From Leucocoprinus leucothites (taxonomy: Eukaryota > Basidiomycota > Agaricomycetes > Agaricales > Agaricaceae), in contig JAACJO010000011.1 of NCBI GenBank assembly GCA_013368445.1, positions 806,001 to 870,000 of the forward strand: a DNA stretch of 64,000 bases, in the 5' to 3' direction. Under the pieces are notes generated by a model. That model saw only the letters and a list, made by a program, of their open reading frames with translations, searched no databases and was not told where the DNA came from. Shown in pieces: positions 44,420-55,508 of this stretch (its first letter is position 1; every line of letters starts with the position of its first letter). Both the position numbers and the translations under genes were made by a program.

Positions 44420-47400
44420 ATGTACGTTGCCTGTCGGAAACCGGTAGTAGACGCGAAGAAAGTAAACTCATGAATATACAGGGATGACGATGATGATTTT
44501 CTCTATGGAGGCTCTGTGGAACCTGCGCCTCCGCCAACGGGTAAGAATTCTCCTAGCAAAATCCCAACCCAAGTTCTTTTGTAAACATTATGCATGAAAA
44601 AAACAAATGGAATTGACTTGTTTTCTTATACATATACCTCGCTCGCGTGAATCCAAATGTCCTTCCAAATCTACCAGTTCCTCAACCGTGAGTCTCGTGG
44701 ATTTGACGACGTGTTTTTGATTGAAACTAATCCATCCAACAGGATACCCTTAGACAAGGTCAAGACATCTGTCGGGACAGGACTCGTTGAACAACTCGAA
44801 CAACAGGTGCAGCAACAAAATGTAGAGCAAGATGATGAGGACGATATCTTTTCCGGCCAGCCTCCTTCAACGTCGACACTTCCTAGTGTTGTTGCCCCAC
44901 CGTCAGCCAAAGATTCCCGGGAACCCTCACAGGATGTGGACCGTGAAATGGCTAATGGTGTTGAAGGTGAAGGGGAAGGGGAAAAGGAAGGTGGAGGTGG
45001 AGGTGGAGGTGAAAACGAGGAGGAAGAGGAAGAGGAAGAAGAGGAAGAAGAGGAAGAGGAAGAAAGTGATGAAGTACGTTGTGTTGCCACATCCCGAATT
45101 TTTGGACTCACGAGGCGATGGTGTGACTAGGACATTGAAATCATTTTGGACCGACCATCGCACTCCTTGGACCTTCGGTATATATCCTTTTATCTTTATC
45201 TTCACTCAAACACTCACCCTTCTTGTCTCAAGGCCCAGCAGAACCGCAGTTCGTCCGCCACCAACAGCGCCCAAAGGTCCATCCATTCTCACTCATCTGC
45301 ACATTCGTTTCATTGCTAACATACTCTCAGCTCCAGCACCCGCTTTCACAACCGAATACCAACCGATCCAACGTGGTGATGCTATTCCAAACGCTCATCT
45401 ACCACCTCCACAGGCATCTTCAACACCTTCATACGCTCAAGCTCAAGCACCTCCTTCATCAGCTACACCCTCAAATGCCCAATTACAACAACAACCGCAA
45501 CAACCAATGCCTGCTTACGCCCAACAGCAACAAAACCAAGTCCAGAAATACTTCGACGGACCAGACCCCAACACGCTTCCAACCGTGACAGCACCCCCTT
45601 CTCACCCCGAAATCGACCCAGATGCTGTGGGCATGTTTGATGGTCGATCGATCCTCGAAGTCGACTTGGGCGCTATGAGTGACAAACCATGGCGTCGGCC
45701 TGGGTCCGACATCAGTGATTGGTTCAACTACGGGTTTGACGAAATATCATGGGAGGCGTACTGCTATCGAAGGAGGGAACTAGGTGACATGGCTAGTGTC
45801 CTCAAAACGAACGTCATCGTGCGTTTACCATTCTCTTTCATTCTCACTTCCCTCAGTTGATTTTCTTTCTAGAATTTCGCTGGTATGGGCGAAGACCAAA
45901 TAACCGCTCTACCCCCCGAGCTCCGCCAAATGGTCATGACAGGAACATCAGCCATGATGTCCAACAGCATGCAAGGGGGTCCTATGAACGTCACCGGTCC
46001 CTCACCAGGAATGATGAACCCTCAGATGATGATGGAGATGCAAGGCATGATGATGAACATGGGTGTACAAGATATGGCAGCTGCAGCGCAAATGATGCAA
46101 CAGCTTCAACAACAGCAACAAGCCCAAGACGGTTCTGGTGCTGGTGGAGGCGCTGGTGGAGGAGGACAAGGCGGACCAGGAGGACAGGGTGGTCCTGGTG
46201 GCCCTGGAGGACCAGGAATGGGTGGACCGCAGGACCAAAGTGGTGCAGCGGGTATGATGATGCAAGATGGGTATCCTGGTGGTCCGGGTGGAATGATGAA
46301 CATGGGTGGTATGGGTGCAGATTACGGTATGCAGGTGCGTTGTACTTATTAGAAGCGAAAACTCTTTTAAGCGTTTTCCGTATTTTGAAATCCGAAAATT
46401 GACTGAAATGGTTTTTTCTTGTTTCTGTCATTGTGAACGGAAAAACGTGTATTCTGGGTTCTGTTTTGTTCTGTTCAGATGCAAGACCAAAGTCAGATGC
46501 AGATGTATCCAACTATGGATGGTTCACCGCCTGGCGGTCAACAAGGTCCAGGTCAAGCTCAGATTCAAGGCGGACCACAGGTCCAAAATCTCGGAGGAAG
46601 TACCACCGGTGGTCCTACTTCCTCAACAGGGGGTACACCCATACCTAGTGCCATCGCAGCAGGGCAAATCCCCACAAGCGGGACGACGTCAGCTATTGGA
46701 GTTGGTCGAGGTGCAGGAACTACACCTCTTCAAGCATATCGCGCCGCGTCGGGTGGAGCACCTGTTGCAGTACCAGGCGGTGGTGGTACGGTGGTACCAC
46801 CAGCAGTAGTAGGACGCGGTGCGCCACTTGCGAGTATGGCTCGTGGAAGAGGAGGGTTCGTTGGTGGTCGTGGACGTGGTACGTATCCTTAACTCCTCGG
46901 CCAGTGTGCTGGTTCTATCCTAATGTACTATGTATAGGCGTTGTAGCTCCCGTCCGTCCAGCTTCCCCACTCCCGCCCAACGTGCCTACAGGTCCTCGTA
47001 ACCAAAACAAGTACAAAGACCGGGACGGCAATGCTCCCGCTGTCGATGGACTCGACTACGGCGGCGGCGGAGGTGGTGGTGGTGGCGGCGCAGGAAGTGG
47101 TGCAAGTGAAAGACTCGAAAGAGAAAGAGATATACGAGAAAGAGATCGCGAGAGAAGTGAAAGAGATAGCCACAGAGACCGCGATCGAGGAGATCGTGAT
47201 TCTCACAGAGAGAGAGATAGAGATAGAGACAGAGAACGATCGGAGCGGTCTGAGAGGGATAGAGATAGAGATAGAGAGAGGGATAGGAGTGCGAAGGAAA
47301 AGAGAACGCCCAGTACTGAACTTGAAGATCGGAGTTCTAGTCGGTATGTCCACCCAGAGTTTTCATGCTTGGATGTTGAACGTTGATTGTTGATGGTGCT

Positions 47401-47463
47401 CGATGTAGGAAGCGGAGGAGTTCGCCGGGATTGGAGGACTCACGTTCGTCCAAACGCCGCTGA
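44420..47463 (+). CDS. FIP1: Fip1, mRNA cleavage/polyadenylation factor subunit
   Basis: Fip1 tethers poly(A) polymerase to the cleavage and polyadenylation complex. The diagnostic Fip1 motif is intact: KPWRRPGSDISDWFNYGFDE then WEAYCYRRRELG. The start codon is split by an intron: AT at 44420-44421, intron 44422-44481, G at 44482, giving MDDDDDFLYGGS. A 10-nt micro-exon (44678-44687) is then needed to reach PIPLDKVKTSVGTG. An acidic poly-Glu tract precedes DIEIILDRPSHSLDLR. The C-terminal half has Gln-, Met- and Gly-rich segments, an RGG-like GRGGFVGGRGRG, and an Arg-Asp/Arg-Glu domain, as in animal FIP1L1. The last exon ends SRSSKRR at TGA 47461. Confidence 0.92.
45018..45066 (+). repeat. 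GAG/GAA microsatellite encoding poly-Glu in Fip1
   Basis: A run of GAG and GAA codons encodes about 17 consecutive glutamates. The length is likely variable between strains. Confidence 0.85.
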
Positions 47464-47786
47464 ACGTTTAATTCCGAGGTCGCCGAGTCGAAAGTTTACT
47501 TAAGTACTTATTTACTTGTACTCGCCCCCTTTCACTCCTAATCTATCTTGTCGTCCAAGTAAAAAACTGCTGAGTGCATAAACCAACAATTATTATAGAT
47601 AGCATACAAGCCTGGGAGGGATCATAACGTAAAGAAAAACTATAAAAGGAGCAAGCATATAACCACAAAGTGGGGTTAAATCAACGCTGCAAGAGCATTT
47701 AAAAGAGAAGGGATGGGGGACGGATGAATCAAAAAAACAATGGGGAGAAGTAGTACAACAGATACTGTCCAATGTCCATGCACTTG
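47464..47786. other. Shared 3' region of FIP1 and the ING gene
   Basis: 323 bp between convergent genes; nothing else seen. Confidence 0.5.
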
Positions 47787-49518
47787 CTATGCTTTTCCAG
47801 CCCGAGTTCCTGCCGCTCGTCGTTTTCCACCCCTTCCTGTCCGTTTGGTGTTCCTCTTATTCTTACACGTATCGCAGAACCAAGATCCTTCTGGGCACAC
47901 TGTCAACCCAATACACGACAGGTGGAACTGCAAAGAATAAGTCAGCGCAAGAAAGTGTGATAAAAGTAGGCCAACGTACCCATTCGCGTTCACAATTCTC
48001 ATCATCACAAGCGATCATCTCCCCATAGCTGACACCATCACAATAACAATACGTCCTATTATCATCATTATCCCCATCCATATCCCCAGCTTCGCCTGAC
48101 CCTGCATCCGTACCGCCACCACCAGCGGAATTCACAGTATTCCCATTTCTCCCTCCACCAGAAGTACCATTCGCATTCGTGACGTTCGAATGCACAGACG
48201 CACTCCGCGCAAAGCCTGGGACCATACCCGGACCAGCCAACAGCTGATTCGAGGGGATATTTAAATCGGGTGTTCCCGATACGGAATGCGTGTGATCGCC
48301 ACCAGCACCAGTGCCATTATAATAATGACCCCCATTCCCATTCGCCAACACACCACCGCCACCCCCTCCGCCTGCACCTCCCCCAGAGCCATTCACATAC
48401 CCAGCCAAATTGGACGAGGTGGATGGGTGGTGAGACGATGAGAGGCCATTTCCTCTGTGGGATGCGGATAGAGAAGAGTTGGGATTATGAGACGGGAAAT
48501 CATTGGATAGAGGTGTTGATACCCGGTTGTTATTATTATTACTGTTAGAGGAATTGTTGTTGGCACCAGCACCGCCGCCCCGGCGTTTGTTTCCTGTTGA
48601 TGTTCCGTTGGCGTTGCGCCCTGAAGCATTTGAATTTCCGAGGCCGCTTGCGTGTGCTGAGGATGCGCCTCCACGAGTGGAAGATGTGCCATTTGCATGG
48701 TGGGCGTTTTGAGAAGGGAGGTGGGATGTGACGGAGACGAGTGATTCAGAGGGTGATGGAGCGCGTTCGTTCCTGGTACAAGTTTTTGTTTCCCTCTTGG
48801 TTAGTTGAACCGTAGAAGAATAGAAGAGGGGATATACACACTTTTTTCCTCGACCGAGTCGAGAGCGTGGATTTACACCTTCGCCGAGGAGGCGTTCCCG
48901 TTTGTGAGGCGAGCGAACACCACCAATGTCGATTTCTTCGTCCCGCACGACACGCTTGCGCTTCGCGGGACTAGGATCCACTGCACCGGCACCACCGAGC
49001 AGCCCAGACGAGCCAGCACCCCCTCGTCGTCTACGTCCAGTGTCCATGTTAAGGGGCATAAAGGACTTGTCCGACACATGTGGGTAAGCTGTCCTCCTCC
49101 TCAACAACGCAACATCAAATTCAGGCATGCGCTCTGCGAGGGTATAGATGTGAGCAGAATGGGCTTTAAGAGTGTCCGCAGCAGTACACGCGACTCGAAT
49201 CTTATCATCCCCTCCATACTTGAGCCGTCCCGCCTCCTCCGCAATCTCATGGAGGAGGTACAGCCGCTCTTCCTTGGTCCCCCTACGCTCCTCAATCATA
49301 CATGTAAGAGCGTGGATTTTCGCAGTAAAGTTGATCATGGAGGAGGAAAGGACGGCATCGAGCTCGCGCAAGTCGCCTATGCTGCGAGAGAGGTCGAGTG
49401 GAAGAGAGTCGAGGGTGTGAGTGTATTCGGAGAGAAGGGAGAGTGAGTAGGCGGTGTTGAGTTGGGTTGAGGATGAGGATGACGACGGCATAGAGGCAGT
49501 CGCGCGAGGGTTGACCAT
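47787..49518 (-). CDS. ING-family PHD-finger chromatin reader
   Basis: An ING N-terminal helical domain (LLSEYTHTLDSLPLDLSRSI, GDLRELDAVLSS) is followed by a basic region (PAKRKRVVRDEE, SPHKRERLL), long Asn/Ser/Gly-rich linkers, and a C-terminal PHD finger. The finger reads YCYCDGVSYGEMIACDDENC then EREW, an intron, and FHLSCIGLTVCPEGSWFCDT. The Tyr and Met of SYGEMIACD plus the Trp are the H3K4me3-binding residues in ING proteins. Two introns are supported (near 48780-48845 and 47939-47990). It would belong to a NuA4-type acetyltransferase or Rpd3-type deacetylase complex; I cannot say whether it is the Yng2 or Pho23 type. The tail is basic (KRRAAGTRAGKA). Confidence 0.9.
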
Positions 49519-49845
49519 GGCGGTTGTGGCCAGGATTTGGGATTGGAAGAGAGAATCCCCCGGTCTAGCAAAACATCACAAGCTTGGTCCCCCGGCCCGG
49601 CTACATCGGACCCTAACCCCAGCCGGACCCTTACGTCGATCAAACACGATCACATTGAAACAGACAGTCAATGTTCATTGTGATAGGGCTACAACAGGTC
49701 AAGTCTAGTAATACTATGATACAGTGATACGTCAAGAGGTATAAGGTAGTTTGCGCAACCAGTCTCCGAGCCAGACACTACAAATCCCAATTAGAATCCT
49801 CGGCTAAGCCAGGGGGAAGGGGGAAGCCATGATCCATCAAGTCGA
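49519..49845. other. Intergenic, nothing recognised
   Basis: 327 bp between the ING start and the 3' end of the next minus-strand gene; it must hold the ING promoter. Confidence 0.4.
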
Positions 49846-50070
49846 TCATTTCCTCCTCAACAGATTCTTAAAAGTGCCTTTGGAGCCCTGAGAGGACTGA
49901 GGCGCAGAAGGCGGATGCCCAGCGGCAGCCGAAGTAAATGCAGCGTACATCGCATGCGAATCGCGTGGTGACCGGGGGATAGAGAACCCAGAAAAGGCGT
50001 TGGGCGATGTTGGGCTGTTGGGGAAGAACCCGAAAGTGGGGGAAGAGGGGATGCTGTACTTGGACGACAT
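49846..50070 (-). CDS. Small Ser/Pro-rich protein, unknown function
   Basis: 74 residues starting MSSKYSIPSSPTFGFFPNSP, with several Ser-Pro sites (SPTSPNAF, IPRSPRDS) and a basic C-terminus (GTFKNLLRRK). I chose this start because upstream in-frame sequence (to 50526) has leader-like composition; a longer protein from an upstream start cannot be excluded. The repeated SP sites would suit proline-directed kinases. I do not recognise the family. Confidence 0.55.
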   Translation of the reverse strand: MSSKYSIPSSPTFGFFPNSPTSPNAFSGFSIPRSPRDSHAMYAAFTSAAAGHPPSAPQSSQGSKGTFKNLLRRK

Positions 50071-50722
50071 GATTTGCGGTTTGTCGAGTTTTTGAAGGTT
50101 TGGAGTGTGTGGGGTGCGTGTGGCGCTTCCCAAAAAATCGGCAGCGGCGAAAGAACGGTTTGGGTATGCTCGTCTGTTTAAGACGGAGAGTGGTTTATTG
50201 GCAGCGACGCGAATAGAATGACGTCGAATCGACACAAGCGTTCGTTGGGTATTTGGGGTGGAGTGAAGGCCGCTCGTCGTCGAGTAAACTGAGTGTGTAC
50301 GCTTCTCGCTCTGCCCTGTCTCCGTCGTCAAGTATCTCTTATATACCACTCCATCCTCTTGCAAAGTTGAAAGAAACAAGGTAACCTCCAAAATTGGGAC
50401 TTTGCTTGTCCCAATACAGTAACATGTCCGAAAGAGGAATAAAGAACTGAACAAATTCGGACACATGCACACACTTTGGACCCTGCTTCTGATCACGTTC
50501 TTTTTTTGATCTCTTCCACATCTCACCTCGTCGCTCGAATATTCTGATTTGGGTAGAAAGACACCTCCCGGCTTCGGTTTGCATTATACATCCGAAAATA
50601 TCTTTATCTCCCTTTACAACAAAGCGCTTCTAATATCCGATTTCTGTGATTAGACGAGTACAAGGGCAGCCAGAATTATCGAGTATTGATAGAGTCCTGC
50701 TGATTCTATCATCATCGTTCAG
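50071..50722. other. Divergent leader/promoter region
   Basis: 652 bp between the small protein gene and DPH4. An open minus frame to 50526 is continuous with the small protein but not clearly coding. Confidence 0.4.
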
Positions 50723-51265
50723 ATGCCCTTCGAAGAACAAGTCATGTACCACGACTATTATCAAATCCTCAATGTCCCACCTACAGCTTCACTTTCCGAG
50801 ATTAAACTCGCTTATCACTCTCTACTCCTCAAACACCATCCAGACAAGAATATCCATTCCAAGAACATCTCCTCGCCATTCCCGTCTTCGTCCACCAGAT
50901 TGACTCCAGAATCATCAATCGACATCTCACTCCTCAAAGAAGCCTACACAACCCTCTCTTCCCCTCTCTCCCGCTCAAACTACGACCGTACATCCCTTCA
51001 ACAAAACTCGCACCGACAACACGATGTGAAATTAGGTCCTAGACCAGCACAAGTCGTATCTCTAGAAGACTTTACACAATTACAGTATGACGTAGAACTC
51101 GAGGACGTTTGGGAGTATCCGTGTAGATGTGGAGGAACGTATCGGATATCCGAATCTGATATGGATAAAGGCATGCATTTAGTCGGGTGTAGGAGCTGTT
51201 CGGAGGTTATTTGGGTTGGATACGAGCTTGTTAGTGAGGAGGAAGGTGATCGTGGTGAGCCATAA
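50723..51265 (+). CDS. DPH4: Dph4, J-domain protein of diphthamide synthesis
   Basis: A single exon of 180 residues. An N-terminal J domain (YHDYYQILNVPPTASLSEIK, KHHPDKN) is followed by a CSL-type zinc domain (DVWEYPCRCGGTYRISESDM, then GCRSCSEVIWVGYEL). The HPD tripeptide for Hsp70 stimulation and the four zinc cysteines are present. Dph4 helps Dph1-Dph2/Dph3 in the first step of diphthamide formation on eEF2. It is divergent from the small Ser/Pro-rich protein gene. Confidence 0.93.
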   Translation: MPFEEQVMYHDYYQILNVPPTASLSEIKLAYHSLLLKHHPDKNIHSKNISSPFPSSSTRLTPESSIDISLLKEAYTTLSSPLSRSNYDRTSLQQNSHRQHDVKLGPRPAQVVSLEDFTQLQYDVELEDVWEYPCRCGGTYRISESDMDKGMHLVGCRSCSEVIWVGYELVSEEEGDRGEP

Positions 51266-52209
51266 AGACGACAATGATTGCTATTAGGAACCGAGGTAAG
51301 TTCGTTTTTCGGTACTTCCGATTTGTTGGCCATTGAATCCAATTTGTAGATCGTCTTGTCTCCCTCATACCATCCGGTCCAGCTGACCGAACGGAACAAA
51401 ACCCATAATACCCTATCCTTTCATCCACGGACTTTTTTCAGGAGAACAACCCTAAGGAAACGCCACATCTAATCATGAAATTAGACTTTCCGCGTCTAAT
51501 ACCGGATCATCCGGAAACTGAACGCCTCTATCTGCCTCAAGCGGTATCTCTTGTATACCCCGCATTGTTACTTCCGAGAATGATTGGGTTGGATCTGGCT
51601 AGTCCCGTTGTCAAGGTCCCAGAACCGTCTCCGAGTTGAACAAAGTATAACAACACTCATATGACGCTCAACGTGACCGCAATCGCACTGCAGGGTGGTC
51701 GAGTGTGCAGTCCCTGTATACTATCCATAGGCGAATCGCTACTTCTACCCCGTATCTCCCTGGCCCCGCAACGGCGCACATCTCTTGGTGGAGATTATTT
51801 TAACTTGGGCCTTATCTTTATCATCAACGCTAGTATATCGTCGTCGTCGCTCTCGATCTCGGTCTTGTTCGCATCACGTCCATACCCATTTCCTTCCCAT
51901 CCTACCGCTCCCTCCATCGCACCCGCTCTCTCAAACTCTTAACAATGTGACTTGTCTCAACTTTCTTCTCAGAACTGTCGCCAAAGGGAATAGGCTTTCA
52001 TTTCCGATCACCATCACACATGGTCACCCACCTTACAAGTAGCTGGTCTTGAGAGATTTTTGTCAGCGTTGAAGGCGGCTCCTTGACACTTGTGGAGCTC
52101 TCTCTGTAGACCGCCGATGTGCTGGTCCAGGGATTGCTGTGATCATGCATGCATGCGTTCGCCGCTACGTTAAGCGGCCGGGATTGTGGAGGAAGTGGGG
52201 AGAGTTGGT
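51266..52209. other. Intergenic, nothing firm
   Basis: About 940 bp. A 54-codon frame on plus at 51475-51639 is free of stops but has no recognisable motif. No feature supported. Confidence 0.4.
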
Positions 52210-52960
52210 AGAGCAAGGACATACAAAGCTGGAACCTCACTTTGCTTCGCCATGGCTAGCCTCATGACTATTCGACGAGGGAGGATGTTAATGTTAGATG
52301 GGTCCTTGTTTCAAAACATTCTGAAAACGATGGCTACCGGCCGAGGTAGATGTTACTGCTGGTGCTAGCTGTGGGGGATCAGCTGTCCTTGTCAAGGCAG
52401 TTGACGTTGGCGTTGGGTCGTTATTACCCAGATCACCTAGCCCGATACTTCCTCCGGCAGCCAAAAAGAAGACTTCTGTAATTCACCCTCCGCGCATGTC
52501 CGCTTTGGTAATCCGAATCAGACGAGACGTTCACCGATAATCGGTACAAAGCGAGATTCATCGCGCACCAAGTACTTCGATGAGTTTACCCTTTGCTCCC
52601 AGACTCTTGACCGATACCGTGTTCTGTCCTTGATATCTTTGCCACGCATGATACAAGTCGTCGCGATCATTCATCTGGGAATTCCTCCCGTAGAACTTCT
52701 AACTCAGTTCAGACTGATATGAAACGCGAGATTGACAACCATACTGTATGATCTTCGCAACCAATCTCACTAAACCTGTAGAATGACCATTCAGAATCAG
52801 AGGTCGGGGATGATGGAAGCACCAAATCACCGGGAGATCGTGTACTGTTTGAGGAAGCCCCGCCAGAAAAAGGTTAATTGATATACCTGCGCCGCCATGA
52901 GCAAGAATCGGACTCGTCGGGGAACAGGGTAATGGCTAGCTCGAGGCAACCTGACGTGCC
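52210..52960 (-). pseudogene. Fragment of a second DNMT1 gene
   Basis: Short matches to the plus-strand sequence of the functional DNMT1 gene occur in the same order and orientation: TTTGC..CGCCATGG near 52238 (56850), CTGTCCTTGTCAAGGC near 52383 (56889), CATGTCCGC near 52494 (57042), CACCGATAATCGGTAC near 52532 (57112), and AAGAATCGGA then CTCGT near 52902 (57686). These cover methyltransferase motifs VIII to IX. No continuous frame is left, so it is a decayed copy. Confidence 0.72.
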
Positions 52961-53552
52961 CAGGAAATAAAATGTTTGAGCGTAAGCTACTTTCGTTCAA
53001 AAGAGATGAGGCCTAAGGTCTCAAGCGGCCGCAGAGAGGAGATGGAGTTACCAAAAAGGCAAGGAAGTAGAAGAAGACCCAGTAGAGGGCATTGGGAGGC
53101 GATATCATAAATCAAATCTCAGCAAAGCCGTCTCGTCATTATTAACACGAGACTCCACTCGGAGGTTTATACTATTCACCGTCGCCCCAGAACTCACCGC
53201 CTCAAGGCCGTCGCGAGTATCAAACAACCAAAATTTCCAGGAATGGTAATCCATAGTCTATATTGGGTTAGCTCAACGTTCTTGGTCAGTTACCGCTCCT
53301 CTTGACATTTCATCGGCGCCGTTGCTCGGAACTGTCCCTCACTTCTAGTGCAAATATCTATCAGTGTGGTGCACAAAAGATGTTTGTTACGCTCCCCACA
53401 TGGGCGCAGAATCAAGCATGTTAGCCAAATGACCATGTTCTCCCGAGTCCGATCTTCTCTCTCTTGACAGAAGTGGAGTTTTTGATACTCGAACGACAAG
53501 ATTTTTTCAAAGTTCTAGACGCGTATTTGAGGCTCTTTGGTCTGTCTCGATG

Positions 53553-53559
53553 TATAAAA
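53553..53559 (+). promoter_or_regulatory. TATA box of hydrophobin 1
   Basis: TATAAAA lies 103 bp before the start codon, followed by a CT-rich stretch, a pattern typical of strongly expressed hydrophobin genes. Confidence 0.75.
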
Positions 53560-53655
53560 GTCTCTTCTCTGCTGCTTCAAATCTTCAGTTCGAAATCTCC
53601 AACAACTTCCCAACCTTAGTCTTTCTTTACTCTCCCAAAAACTCCCCTCATCGCC

Positions 53656-54139
53656 ATGTACGCAAAATTCCTCGCTGTTGCTGCCCTCGTCTCCTACGCC
53701 GTTGCTCTCCCTACCAACGCCGGCGGACCCACGGTCAACCAATGCAACGTCCAAAACCAGCAATGCTGCAACTCTGTTCAGTCCGCTGATCACGCTGATA
53801 CCACCTCGACCATCAACCAAGGTCTTAACAATGGTCTCTTGAGCGGTGTCACTGCTGGTGGTATCCTCAACGGTGTAAGCGTCCCTGTCGGACTCGACTG
53901 CACCCCCATCAGCGTTCTCGCCCTCGCTGGCAACAAGTGGTGAGTACCCATTGGAACTTGTACACTGTCGAGCAGATACTGATTTGTCGTTCAGCACCGC
54001 ACAGCCTGTCTGCTGCTCCAACAACACTTTCAGTAAGCCTTATCTTTTTCTCTCTTTGCTCTGCTTGTCAGACTAGTACTCATCTGTTTCTTTAGACGGC
54101 GTTGTTGCCATCGGTTGCAGCCCCCTCAGCATTCTCTAA
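53656..54139 (+). CDS. Class I hydrophobin 1
   Basis: Exons 53656-53939, 53995-54032 and 54096-54139 encode 121 residues. A signal peptide (MYAKFLAVAALVSYAVALP) precedes the eight-cysteine pattern: QC, QQCC, LDC, NKC, PVCC and IGC. The long C3-C4 loop with Gly/Val/Thr residues (LSGVTAGGILNGVSVPVG) marks class I. Hydrophobins self-assemble into amphipathic rodlet films on aerial hyphae and fruit bodies. The second intron splits the T-F-N codon run at the usual place. It shares its promoter sequence with hydrophobin 2. Confidence 0.96.
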
Positions 54140-54490
54140 ATGTACATGCGATTTATTCCCTGTATTCATTTTTGTATACCCAAAATCTGTGGACTATAGT
54201 TTGAATGTCATGTTGTGCTTCATTGAATTCGTTTGATCCATTGCCTGAAACGTCAGTTGTCGAATACTTGAGGTTTGGCTATTTCCCCGAGTTGGGGACC
54301 TGCGACCGATATGATGCGTTGGTGAAGGGGAACGGGCAGTTGTACCCCCGTAGATAATATAAAATGTTAATGCGAGCGCGACCGAGTCCAACAGTCGTTG
54401 GGTGTCAAAACCACAAGAAGACGCCGACGAGGAACCGTGCAAAATTTGGAGAGGAACGGAATTGAATTAAGCGAGATATAGAGAGATGTT

Positions 54491-54508
54491 TTAGATAGAT
54501 AGATAGAG
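54491..54508 (+). repeat. TAGA microsatellite
   Basis: Four TAGA units in the 430 bp insertion that distinguishes unit 1 from unit 2. Confidence 0.7.
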
Positions 54509-54871
54509 AATGAATTATTTGATTTTTGCACCGAGACTGAGACTAGAGTGATCGTGGTTTTTTTACTAGCTCAAAAAACTCACTACGACACGTCAACAGG
54601 TACTACGAAGTAAATAAGCTTATACTAAAAAAGATCGAAGGAGCGCTATGATAACAAAATTAATGTAAATTAAATAGTAGTCGGTGATGGGTGCTCGGAT
54701 GCGAAATTCAAGTGCAGGCGGAAGCCCATCTCCACACTGGGGCGATTCTCGGGTGGTATTAGTGCTTTGGAGTTTGGCACTGTACGAACAATCGAGCTCA
54801 GTGGGATCAGGTAACAATAACTCCGATTCATATAACCTTAGTCAATCTACAATTCCGAGACCAACATGAAC

Positions 54872-54913
54872 TCAAGCACACAATCCCTCTAGCCTATCCA
54901 TATCCGAGTTTCT
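54872..54913 (-). pseudogene. Remnant of the DNMT1 C-terminal codons
   Basis: The minus strand encodes NSDMDRLEGLCA before a stop; the functional DNMT1 ends [12 protein letters not shown]. This shows that the duplication unit included the 3' end of DNMT1. Confidence 0.8.
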
Positions 54914-55404
54914 AAAAGGAAGTAGAAGACCCAGCAGAGGGCATTGGGAGGCGATATCATAAATCAAATCCCAGCAAAGCCATCTCGTCATAATTAACAC
55001 CAGACTCCACTCGGAGGTTTATACTATTCACCGTCGCCCCAGAACTCACCGCCTCAAGGCCGTCTCAAGGATCAGACAACCAAAATTTCCAGGAATGGTA
55101 ATACATAGTCTGTATTGGGTTAGCTCAATGTTCTTGGTCAGTTACCGCCCCTCTTGACATTTCATCGGCGCCGTTGCTCGGAACTGTCCCTCACTTCTAG
55201 CGCAAATATCTGTCAGTGTGGTGCACAAAAGATGTTTGTTATGCTCCCCACATGGGCGCAGAATCAAGCATGTTAGCCAAATGACCATGTTCTCCCGAGT
55301 TCGACCTTCTCTCCGTTGACAGAAGTGGAGTTTCTGATACTCGAACGACGCGATTTTTTCAAAGTTCTAGACGGGTATTTGAGGCTCTTTGGTCTGTCGC
55401 GATG

Positions 55405-55411
55405 TATAAAA
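55405..55411 (+). promoter_or_regulatory. TATA box of hydrophobin 2
   Basis: TATAAAA 104 bp before the start codon, in the same context as in hydrophobin 1. Confidence 0.75.
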
Positions 55412-55508
55412 GTCTCTTCTCTGCTGCTGCAAATCTTCAGTTCGAAATCTCCAACAACTTCCCAACTTTAGTCTTTCTTTACTCTCCCAAAAAACTCCCC
55501 TCATCGCC

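Larger units (their letters stand above)
53061..54913. repeat. Segmental duplication unit 1 (with hydrophobin 1)
   Basis: From GGAAGTAGAAG onward this unit matches 54914-56350 through the hydrophobin promoter, gene and 3' flank. About 430 bp (54310-54740) is extra in unit 1. Confidence 0.85.

Noticed and set aside
44671..45111. Minus-strand frame with a poly-Ser run
   Set aside because: It is the reverse complement of the poly-Glu tract of Fip1; the plus strand has the Fip1 motifs and splice sites.
46928..47353. Minus-strand Ser/Ile-rich frame opposite the Fip1 RD/RE domain
   Set aside because: Arises from the repetitive GAGA codons of the plus-strand domain.
50071..50526. N-terminal extension of the small Ser/Pro-rich protein
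   Set aside because: Open but with leader-like, hydrophobic and Cys-rich composition unlike the downstream part; more likely 5' UTR or promoter.
51661..51942. Plus-strand frame between DPH4 and the DNMT1 relic
   Set aside because: Low-complexity Ser-rich translation without family signature or start context.
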